From the IMG/VR virus record IMGVR_UViG_3300042451_001946, positions 1-25,571 of that record: 25,571 nt of DNA; one strand, given 5' to 3'. Every line of letters starts with the position of its first letter. The stretch's first letter is position 1. The notes beneath the pieces were generated by a model, which was given only the letters and a program-made list of their open reading frames with translations, searched no databases and was not told the DNA's origin. This document shows, in pieces, positions 1-10,270 of the stretch. The position numbers were made by a program, and so were the translations under genes. This DNA comes from a virus.

Positions 1-1
1 G

Positions 2-319
2 CAGGCAGCGGCTTTTCCCTTCAGATTTAGACGAGGTCGTCTTGTGACGGTTGACACGTTTGATGAGCGGTACATCGCTCAAAAAGTGGCTTCCGCCGTA
101 TCCACCTACGCAGGCGAATTGCCGCTAACGCCACAATTTGGCACCAGAGACCCAGAATTCAACGAATTTGACTCAGGAGGCGTTGTTTACACGTGCGCCA
201 TCTTTTTCCCTGAAGTCGACATTACGAGCATTTACGATGAAATCGACAATAATGGCAAACTGGCCGTAAACGTCGAATTTCAGGTAAGGAGCGAAGGAAG
301 CAATTATGGCATCTCCTGA
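2..319 (+). CDS. Baseplate wedge protein, gp25/gpW-like (5' partial)
   Basis: The reading frame is open back to base 2, so the gene starts outside the window. The residues before the first internal GTG (44) read AAAFPFRFRRGRLVTVDTF, which looks like real protein continuing into the visible part, so I do not accept 44 as the start. The segment with GELPLTPQFGT, then DPEF and EFD, matches the core of the GPW/gp25 family, small proteins that form part of the baseplate wedge in contractile-tailed phages and related injection machines. The visible part is 105 residues, close to the usual family length of about 100-140, so little is missing. The stop overlaps the baseplate J-like gene by 14 bases, indicating translational coupling. 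The baseplate J and tail protein I genes downstream support the role. Confidence 0.75.
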   Translation, partial: QAAAFPFRFRRGRLVTVDTFDERYIAQKVASAVSTYAGELPLTPQFGTRDPEFNEFDSGGVVYTCAIFFPEVDITSIYDEIDNNGKLAVNVEFQVRSEGSNYGIS

Positions 320-1727
320 CATGAGTCGCTACATTGACCTAACCGTCAACGACCTGCAACCAATCGAAATTTACGACGCATCAGTCGAATACGCAAAAAC
401 TGCTCTTCCTGAATGGGAACCGGTACCCGGCTCAGTTGAAGACGCCCTTCTTCAAGCCGCATCGTCAATGACCGGGCAACTTATTGGCGCAATCAATCGC
501 CTGCCATCCGGTGTACTTGAAGGCTTGTTGCAACTCTACGGAATTGACCGCAACGCTGGCACCCCAGCAACTGCAATTGTCGAATTCACAACGTTAGATA
601 ACGCTACGGGGTACACCATTCCGATCGGCACCCGTGTCGGTTACGTGGACACCGTTGGTGATGAGCCAGTCCTGTTCGTATTCGAGACGACTGAAACTGC
701 GGTTTTGGCCATTGGCCAGACAACCGCAAACATCCCTGTTGTTGGCGTCTCCTTTCAGCAGTATCCGGCTTTGCAGACCGATGATCCGCTACAACTTTTG
801 TCGGCCATCTCCTTCATCGAAGAGGTAAAAATTTATCAAAATTATGAGCCGGGCAGTAATGCTGAAAGTGACACCGCTTTTCTTGACAGGGCCGTCACAA
901 TCCTTGGAAGTTTCTCCGAATCTTTAACCCTTCCCGCTCAGGTCGACCGTTACGCCCTTGCGAACTATCCAAGCGTATATCGTGCCAAAACCTACAGTCG
1001 GGTTAGAGCCGACCGGCCCATCGTTTCACTGGTGCGATCTAGTGACGTCGCGACCGCAACCTTGTCTGCGAGTTGCACTGTTGAAGCGGGTGACATTGTT
1101 CGTGTTGTCGGTGCGGACACCGAATTCAACGGGTTGTTTGTTGTTGACGGAACGACACCAACCACTGTTTACTGGACGCAGGATGGCGAAAACGCTTCTG
1201 CCAGCGTTTCCGGCGAACTTTACTCGCTGCGTTTCCAAGACGATTGGCGAGACGAAGAAACCCTTGAGTACACCCCACAAAACGGTTATGCAACGGTTTA
1301 CGTCAGCGCCGTCGGTGGCGCATCGACGTCTATTAGCAACTTGACGCTTGAGACGCTACAAGAGGATTTGATCGAGCGCACCGTGGCAGGACTTATCACG
1401 CATGTCGACATTGCACGCGTTGCTTCTGTTGGCGTGCAAATTGAAGTGGAGAAACAAAACGCTGTTTCTATCGCCACAGTGACCACCGCAATTGAGGAAG
1501 CGATTGATGACTATTTGCATCCCGATCATTGGAGTTGGGGTGACGCAATTTACGTCAACGAACTTATTGCGCTTGTTGATGGTGTTGCAGGCGTTGTGCG
1601 AGTGAAGTCAATTGTTTTGGACGACTCGGCGGGAGACGGCCTGACCGAACTTGACGAAAACGGCAACATCGTTTTTGTTTACAGCGGTGTTCTCCCGTTG
1701 CATGAAACTTCTGTCACGGTGAGTTAA
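306..1727 (+). CDS. Baseplate J-like protein (gp47/gp6-type)
   Basis: This 473-residue protein has the look of the baseplate J family: a helical N-terminal part with a GLLQLYGIDRNAGTPA-type segment (about residues 70-90), then a beta-rich stretch beginning VEFTTLD, and a region around residues 180-195 (GSNAESDTAFLDRAV) that resembles the family's conserved acidic-and-arginine segment. The C-terminal ~130 residues (ITHVDIARVASVGVQIEVEK onward) have the alternating strands common at the end of J proteins. Family members form the wedge ring linking the tail-tube hub to the fibres. One difference is an inserted beta-rich region at about residues 240-330. The start at 306 has a GGAAG-type ribosome site about 10 bases upstream; ATG at 321 is an alternative. 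It overlaps the gp25-like gene and is followed 4 bases later by the tail protein I-like gene. Confidence 0.75.
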   Translation: MASPDMSRYIDLTVNDLQPIEIYDASVEYAKTALPEWEPVPGSVEDALLQAASSMTGQLIGAINRLPSGVLEGLLQLYGIDRNAGTPATAIVEFTTLDNATGYTIPIGTRVGYVDTVGDEPVLFVFETTETAVLAIGQTTANIPVVGVSFQQYPALQTDDPLQLLSAISFIEEVKIYQNYEPGSNAESDTAFLDRAVTILGSFSESLTLPAQVDRYALANYPSVYRAKTYSRVRADRPIVSLVRSSDVATATLSASCTVEAGDIVRVVGADTEFNGLFVVDGTTPTTVYWTQDGENASASVSGELYSLRFQDDWRDEETLEYTPQNGYATVYVSAVGGASTSISNLTLETLQEDLIERTVAGLITHVDIARVASVGVQIEVEKQNAVSIATVTTAIEEAIDDYLHPDHWSWGDAIYVNELIALVDGVAGVVRVKSIVLDDSAGDGLTELDENGNIVFVYSGVLPLHETSVTVS

Positions 1728-1731
1728 AAAA

Positions 1732-2988
1732 ATGCATCTCCGCAACTATGGTGTCGTCCCAAACTTTGTTGAAGAAGAAAGCAGAATTTTTCATTTTTCA
1801 ACAGGTTTATGGGAAGCGATTGGCGGCGAAGGAATTGAATTTTTTCGTTACACCGGTCCAGATATTGACGAAATCCAGCACGCTGCTCTTGGTGTAAGCG
1901 TTTACGAAACTGCTGTTGCTGGCGCTTCGGTCGGACCGTTTGACATTCCACACTTCTACCGGACCGCTCCCGTTCGTGGCCATTTCATGATCAAACTAGA
2001 TGCAGCGGCTTATGTTGTTGGCGGAATCACCATTGAAGGTGAAGGTGCTGGAGTCTGGGCGTCAAATGAAGAACCCGGTCAACTCGTTGGGCCAAATAAA
2101 TGGACGTTAATCAGTGCCGAAAGTGATGGGATTGAAAACCCAAATCCGTCAGCGTCATGTACGGCCACGCTGGTCGTTGTCGTCTCGTGGATTGATGATG
2201 AATACGCTGGTGCACAAAACTTTTACGTCAAATGGCCAACTATTTCAGTTCCAAACGCTGCAACACTAAACATTTCCGCAGCAGAAACGTTTATCCGCCT
2301 GCCCGAATATATGCGAAACGCCGACGCCACCGAAACCGAACCAAATTTTCCATTTTTTAAATTTATCGACGCGATCACCCCTGTTGCTCATTCCATCGAT
2401 CAAAAATGGGGCGAGTACAGGTACATTCCTGCGGAATTGAACGACGGAGTCATTAAACCGTCGGCTTTGGTTGACGTAAACACGGCTGGTGAGCCTGAGG
2501 TGAAATGGCTTTCCCAGTTTTTTGGCGTGGATCTGGTTGATCCACGTTCTGGTGCCACTTCTTGGGGTTCTTTGCTTTCTGCCGCCGATGCTGCCGGTGA
2601 CAACAGTGGGGAGGCGTCGTGGGCGGAGTTGGAAACACTTCTTGACGAGGATGATCCAACTGACGGGGTTCAATGGGACGAGGTTCAAAACTTTGCTATT
2701 GACACAGATTTTTCCCCCGAGTTGTTACTTGCGTTTTCTCGGTGGCAGGTTGAGTCTGCGGTTTATGGGTTGCGCGGCGGCACGACGGCAAGTCTTATTG
2801 AAGCCGCACGCAAGGGTCTGAAAACTGTTGACGCTTCGGTCGTAGTTGTCCCTCACTATGAAGATGACCCGTTCAAAATTGCGGTACAGGTCGCTAGCAC
2901 CGACATAATCACGCAAATTGACGACGTCCAAATTTTGATTAATCCAGCGATACCGCTCGGATATGAAGTCGTTGCCGTTGCCGTGTAG
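1732..2988 (+). CDS. Tail protein I-like baseplate protein
   Basis: The 418-residue product sits directly after the J-like gene, the standard place for tail protein I (P2 gpI-like), which joins the baseplate to tail fibres. The family-like part is the second half: RLPEYMRNAD near residues 190-200, a helix with FKFIDAI, the segment WLSQFFGVDLVDP around residue 258, and YGLRGGTTASLIEAARKGL at about 343-361, which matches the conserved end of these proteins. The first ~180 residues are beta-rich and not typical of short gpI proteins, so this looks like a fusion of an N-terminal beta domain (perhaps carbohydrate-binding or structural) to a gpI core. The start ATG at 1732 lies 4 bases after the previous stop, with an A-run instead of a strong Shine-Dalgarno, so coupling is likely. 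Confidence 0.65.
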   Translation: MHLRNYGVVPNFVEEESRIFHFSTGLWEAIGGEGIEFFRYTGPDIDEIQHAALGVSVYETAVAGASVGPFDIPHFYRTAPVRGHFMIKLDAAAYVVGGITIEGEGAGVWASNEEPGQLVGPNKWTLISAESDGIENPNPSASCTATLVVVVSWIDDEYAGAQNFYVKWPTISVPNAATLNISAAETFIRLPEYMRNADATETEPNFPFFKFIDAITPVAHSIDQKWGEYRYIPAELNDGVIKPSALVDVNTAGEPEVKWLSQFFGVDLVDPRSGATSWGSLLSAADAAGDNSGEASWAELETLLDEDDPTDGVQWDEVQNFAIDTDFSPELLLAFSRWQVESAVYGLRGGTTASLIEAARKGLKTVDASVVVVPHYEDDPFKIAVQVASTDIITQIDDVQILINPAIPLGYEVVAVAV

Positions 2989-3019
2989 CAACGTGCAATA
3001 AACTGGGTCGGGAGTAAAA

Positions 3020-4210
3020 ATGGCAGCAGAACAAACAGATCGCCTTAAGGTTTACACGTGGTCAAGCGACGCCGACGACTTTACGCGTCAGCAAATGACT
3101 GCGTCGCATCAAGAACTTGAAGATCGTGCAGCCATTTTTCTTGAGCCTTCAGCCGCCTTGCCATCTGAGGCTCCTGCCGATCAAACCCGGTCGTTTCATC
3201 TTGTAACTTCCGGAACGCCTGTCCTTTACTTCACTGGCGATGGTGAAAACTGGACACCTCTTAACTCGTTTGCCGCTCCAAGCGGTGTAGTGACTCCGGG
3301 AAGCACAAACACGCAAGGTGTGTCTTCAAGCATCGTTCGAGCCGACCACGTTCACGCCCTTCCCGCATGGGGAAGCACAACTGAACCTGTTGGCACTTCT
3401 GCTTCTGCCGGTGAAGACGTTCTGTTTGCACGGGCCGACCATGTCCATGTTGTCGGAACCGGTGCCATTAACTCTGCTTCGATGCTTGCATCGAATGTGG
3501 TTGAGGCTTCTGCGATTGCCAGCAGTGCGGTTGTGACAGCAAAAATTCAGGATGCTGCTGTGACGGCAGCGAAACTTGCTGCCGGTGTCGGGATTCCTGC
3601 TGGGTCAATTATGGCGTTTGGTGGGACGACGAAACCTACTGGTTGGGAGTGGTGCGACGGTGCTGCTTACTCGTCGTCAAATCCCTCATACACGGCTCTT
3701 TTCAACGCAATTGGCACGAATTACGGAAGTGGCAGTGGCGGCAATAACTTCAATGTTCCCAATCTAAACAACAACAAATTCCCTAGAGGGGGAACTCCCG
3801 GCGCTACTGGCGGGCAGGACGCCGTAACGCTCACGCAAGGTAATCTTCCTGCTCACACGCACCTCCTTGCCGGTGCTGGTGCAGGAACCACAAACTCTGG
3901 GTCTCATGCGCACGTGGTAACGGGTTTCACTTCAGAAGAACCGGCCCATGACCACGGAATGCCCAATGTGGCCTACACGTTTACGGGATCTAATACAGGT
4001 TTTTGGTTGCAAGGATCTGGTGGCCTTCAGATTAAGACAACCGCTTTTGCCGATGAGTTAGCACACAGTCACACTCTTGTGGCCGAGGCTTCGTCGGGAA
4101 ACAGCAGCCATGTTCACGGCCTTGAAGGCTCAACTTCAAGTGTCGGTTCGGGTTCCTCCGTTGAAACGCTTCCTGCATACTTGGGTGTCAGGTTTATCAT
4201 TAAACTTTAA
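3020..4210 (+). CDS. Tail fibre with collar domain and HxH motifs
   Basis: The 396-residue protein contains a phage tail-collar domain from about residue 195 (AGSIMAFGGTTKPTGWEWCDG, then NNFNVPNLNNNKFPRGG), the fold that caps many receptor-binding fibres. N-terminal to this are two copies of an ADHVH motif (about residues 109 and 139), common in phage fibre shafts. After the collar core are five more HxH motifs (about residues 279, 295, 310, 350 and 365). In T4-type fibre tips HxH pairs bind metal along the trimer axis. The last residues (LPAYLGVRFIIKL) are the classic collar-domain ending. The start has a GGGAG ribosome site about 6 bases upstream. It follows the tail protein I-like gene by 31 bases and precedes a dyad and a new group of membrane genes. 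Confidence 0.8.
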   Translation: MAAEQTDRLKVYTWSSDADDFTRQQMTASHQELEDRAAIFLEPSAALPSEAPADQTRSFHLVTSGTPVLYFTGDGENWTPLNSFAAPSGVVTPGSTNTQGVSSSIVRADHVHALPAWGSTTEPVGTSASAGEDVLFARADHVHVVGTGAINSASMLASNVVEASAIASSAVVTAKIQDAAVTAAKLAAGVGIPAGSIMAFGGTTKPTGWEWCDGAAYSSSNPSYTALFNAIGTNYGSGSGGNNFNVPNLNNNKFPRGGTPGATGGQDAVTLTQGNLPAHTHLLAGAGAGTTNSGSHAHVVTGFTSEEPAHDHGMPNVAYTFTGSNTGFWLQGSGGLQIKTTAFADELAHSHTLVAEASSGNSSHVHGLEGSTSSVGSGSSVETLPAYLGVRFIIKL

Positions 4211-4214
4211 TTGA

Positions 4215-4232
4215 TTTACCATTTCTGGTAAA
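4215..4232. promoter_or_regulatory. Perfect 7-bp inverted repeat after tail fibre
   Basis: TTTACCA and TGGTAAA form a perfect 7-bp stem around the tetraloop TTTC, starting 4 bases after the fibre stop. A short TTTT follows at 4235-4238. It could be a weak terminator, but the stem is A/T-rich, so an operator is as likely. A TATCCT (4244-4249) lies 6 bases before the GTG start at 4256, so the dyad would cover the -35 region of a possible near-leaderless promoter. A similar TTACC-N6-GGTAA dyad recurs at 18202-18217. Confidence 0.45.
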
Positions 4233-4255
4233 GATTTTATCGCTATCCTTACTAT

Positions 4256-4600
4256 GTGAAACTGGCAAACACACTAAGCGCAAGTTTGCGACAAGACAAC
4301 GGCTTCCTCATCGGGCGAACCCTAGCATTTATTGCCGTTGCTTTTATCAGCCAAACAGCAATCCCACTGCCACTAATAGTCCTTGCCTTTGCAGTGATTG
4401 CAACATCACTTGCATCAATCTCAACAAAACTTAAAGGGCTACTGCCATACGCATTTCTTGGGGCCGCCGCACTATGGGGCGGCGTTGCCGCAACCTTGCT
4501 CGTAGACGGAACAGACGGAATCGGAGTTATGCTTGGGCTCATTCTTGCCGTCATGGACGGATCTTCTTTTGTCGCCTTCAGGTGCACCGAGCGTGAATAA
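4256..4600 (+). CDS. Small membrane protein, about four TM segments (holin candidate)
   Basis: The 114-residue product is mostly hydrophobic, with likely membrane segments near residues 19-36, 38-56, 62-82 and 88-106, separated by short polar turns (STKLKG, DGTDG). I do not recognise a named family. A small multi-spanning membrane protein after the tail genes, followed by a one-TM coiled-coil protein and a two-TM protein, suggests a lysis or superinfection role, so holin is a reasonable guess only. The start is GTG at 4256; the overlapping ATG at 4254 reads straight into a stop. There is no ribosome site upstream, and the TATCCT box 6 bases before the GTG would fit a leaderless transcript. 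The stop TAA shares one base with the next ATG. The coding strand is A/C-rich, unlike the G/T-rich genes after 4800. Confidence 0.6.
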   Translation: MKLANTLSASLRQDNGFLIGRTLAFIAVAFISQTAIPLPLIVLAFAVIATSLASISTKLKGLLPYAFLGAAALWGGVAATLLVDGTDGIGVMLGLILAVMDGSSFVAFRCTERE

Positions 4601-4938
4601 TGTGGAACAACGTATTCATCGCAGCAGCAACAATTATTACTGGTGTTCTTTCATGGGCGGCAGGTAGGCGAGCGCAACAAATTCAAGCAAATCACCATGT
4701 GGATGAGCACGAACTTGATCGGGCTCGCAGGATTGATGAGGCAACAAAAACGGTGCTTGACGGATACAAAGACATGGTTGAAAACCTTCAGGCTGAGGTT
4801 GAACGCCTCAATAGTGTGATTAATGATTTGCGACTCGAACAGGAAGAGTGTGAGCGTCGTAATGATGAGATGGAATCTTTGATTCACGATTTGCAGCGTC
4901 GTTTGGCCAATTTGGAGGGGGAGCGAGATAGTGGATGA
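4600..4938 (+). CDS. Membrane-anchored coiled-coil protein
   Basis: The protein has 112 residues: a single N-terminal membrane segment (about residues 4-20, VFIAAATIITGVLSWAAG), then a highly charged heptad-like helix from about 35 to the end, rich in E, R, L and D (VENLQAEVERLNSVINDLRLE). This matches the shape of spanin- or Rz-like accessory lysis proteins, but many unrelated small phage proteins share it and no family motif is visible. It starts one base inside the previous stop (TAATG) and overlaps the next gene by 8 bases, so the four genes from 4256 to 5387 are likely translated as one unit. Alternative role: an inner-membrane scaffold or superinfection-exclusion protein. Confidence 0.6.
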   Translation: MWNNVFIAAATIITGVLSWAAGRRAQQIQANHHVDEHELDRARRIDEATKTVLDGYKDMVENLQAEVERLNSVINDLRLEQEECERRNDEMESLIHDLQRRLANLEGERDSG

Positions 4939-5146
4939 CACGTCGGCTTTTTCGGAGATTATTCGTGGGGCGATGCCGGATCGTGTTATTTCAAATTTTG
5001 TTTTAGTTTGTGAGGTTTTGACTGAGGATGGGGCGGAGTTGACGATTGCGACTTCGGATGCGATAACGCCGTGGCTTGGCCTTGGCATGCTAGTATCTGC
5101 TACGAACATGTTGCAGGAGACAGCAACCGGCGAAGACGAGGATTGA
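4931..5146 (+). CDS. Small acidic protein of unknown function
   Basis: This 71-residue acidic product has no membrane segment. The middle part (VISNFVLVCEVLTEDGAELTIATSDAITPWLGLGML) has two strands followed by a helix and resembles small proteins that actinophages often encode near lysis or tail genes; I cannot give a function. The start is GTG at 4931, preceded by a strong GGAGGGGGAG purine run inside the end of the previous gene. The stop is one base before the ATG of the next gene. The coding strand is G/T-rich. Confidence 0.6.
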   Translation: MDDTSAFSEIIRGAMPDRVISNFVLVCEVLTEDGAELTIATSDAITPWLGLGMLVSATNMLQETATGEDED

Positions 5147-5147
5147 C

Positions 5148-5387
5148 ATGGAAAACCACACCACTACTGGGGAACAGACTCTTGATCAGGCTTTGAAGGG
5201 TCTTGTTCTTGGGGTTCTTGCTTGGCTTGCTGTGAAGTATGAGATTCCTGAGACGATTATTGTTCCGGCTACGGCTGTTGTTGCTGCGTTGTTGGCTTGG
5301 GCTTCTTCTCGGGTTGGTAAGGATCGTGCGACGGCTTCGTTTTTTGGTCCGGTGCATGATGGCCCGTCTTTGTTTGAAGACGAGTGA
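5148..5387 (+). CDS. Two-TM membrane protein, holin candidate
   Basis: The 79-residue product has a short polar N-terminus, two hydrophobic helices (about residues 16-32, LKGLVLGVLAWLAVKYE, and 36-54, TIIVPATAVVAALLAWA), a basic turn (SSRVGKDRA) and an acidic tail ending FEDE. Size, two-helix shape and charge order fit a small class II-type holin, which forms the membrane lesion releasing endolysin. There is no sequence motif that proves it, and the only recognisable endolysin is 7.5 kb away. A good ribosome site (GAGG, 6 bases before ATG) supports the start. Confidence 0.6.
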   Translation: MENHTTTGEQTLDQALKGLVLGVLAWLAVKYEIPETIIVPATAVVAALLAWASSRVGKDRATASFFGPVHDGPSLFEDE

Positions 5388-5413
5388 ATCTCTGCTTTTT
5401 TGCGGGTTTTTGT

Positions 5414-5441
5414 CTCCTAGAATGGGGTAGTCCGCTAGGAG
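5414..5441 (+). promoter_or_regulatory. Hairpin covering the ribosome site of the 5452 gene
   Basis: CTCCTAG (5414-5420) and CTAGGAG (5435-5441) are a perfect 7-bp inverted repeat around a 14-base loop. The right arm contains most of the GGAGG ribosome-binding site (5438-5442) used by the ATG at 5452, so in RNA the left arm would hide it. A TAGAAT (5418-5423) inside the dyad resembles a -10 box, but no -35 at normal spacing is seen. Upstream, 5390-5411 is T-rich with no clear terminator stem. Confidence 0.45.
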
Positions 5442-5451
5442 GTTCCTGTCA

Positions 5452-5812
5452 ATGATTGCCGGTGTTTATAGGATTAATTGTGATCAGGGCGCAACTTTTG
5501 AGCGCACTATGACAATTTACAATCCTTCTGTCGGCGGCGCTTCGGCAACTCCTGTGAATTTAACGGGCTATAGCGCCCGCATGCAGGTTCGTCCTGAAAC
5601 CGATTCCAATGAAATTATGGTTGAGTTGACTACCGAGAATGGTCGACTGACCCTTGGCGGGGTTGCGGGAACCATTGAAATGGAAATTGAAGCGGACGTA
5701 ACAGAAACATTTGACACCGACGGTGTTTACGACCTCGAAATTTACAACAACGCTGGCAAGGTGTACAGGGTAATCAAGGGTCGGTTCGTTGTTGAACCAG
5801 AGGTGACCCGCG

Positions 5813-5823
<11 letters not shown>
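5452..5823 (+). CDS. Beta-rich phage structural protein, tail/fibre-associated
   Basis: The 123-residue protein starts with an RG-less variant of a common phage pattern: a strand and [11 protein letters not shown], then [15 protein letters not shown] at about residues 43-57, ENGRLTLGG at 69-77, and a final [28 protein letters not shown]. This layout of short strands separated by 'LTGY.ARMQVR' and 'YDLEI' segments recurs in many tailed phages beside fibre genes, where it is usually annotated as hypothetical or as a baseplate/fibre adaptor. I infer a structural role from that and from position: its end overlaps the collagen-like fibre by 11 bases. The GGAGG site 9 bases before the ATG is strong but lies in a hairpin. 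Confidence 0.6.
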
Positions 5824-9865
<4,042 letters not shown>

Positions 9866-9874
9866 AGGCACATC

Positions 9875-10270
9875 ATGGCTTCAACACCAAACTTCACATC
9901 AACACCACGCATCGGCTTAGGTTCCGTCTCCACGGCAAACACGAACCGTGACGGCACCGGCACCATCGTCGACATCATCACCGGCGCCGCCAGCGGCACC
10001 AAAATCAACGAGGTGGTCATCAAATCCACCGGGCGACCCGCCGACTCGATCATCACCCTGTTCGTGAACGATGGGACGACGAACTGGTTGTTCGACGAGA
10101 TCGACCTCGGCGCCCCTGCCGCCTCATCGGCGACAGCGACCGCCTACCGGACCTCGGTGCAGTACGCCAATCTCGTACTTCCCAACGCCAGTTGGAAACT
10201 ACGAGCAGCGGTCACTGTCGCACCAACAACGGGTGCAATCAATGTGATTGCATTGGCGGGCGATTTCTGA
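9875..10270 (+). CDS. Small conserved phage particle protein
   Basis: The 131-residue product begins MASTPNFTSTPRIGLGSVSTANTNRDGTG and ends AINVIALAGDF. The pattern 'TPN.T.TPR.....STANT.RDGTGTI' followed by beta strands, a 'LFVNDGTTNWLFDEI' segment and a final 'I.GGDF'-like end recurs in many phage and metagenomic viral genomes next to fibre genes. It is usually unassigned; I infer a beta-sandwich head-fibre or tail-decoration protein. It starts 9 bases after the collagen-like gene stops, with only a weak AAAGG ribosome site, and its stop TGA overlaps the next ATG by one base. The first ~150 bases are A/C-rich. Confidence 0.6.
   Translation: MASTPNFTSTPRIGLGSVSTANTNRDGTGTIVDIITGAASGTKINEVVIKSTGRPADSIITLFVNDGTTNWLFDEIDLGAPAASSATATAYRTSVQYANLVLPNASWKLRAAVTVAPTTGAINVIALAGDF

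Noticed and set aside
10192-10269. Upstream start for the glycine-rich fibre
   Set aside because: The extra 26 residues lie entirely within the preceding conserved gene; ATG 10270 overlaps its stop by one base, as at many other junctions here.
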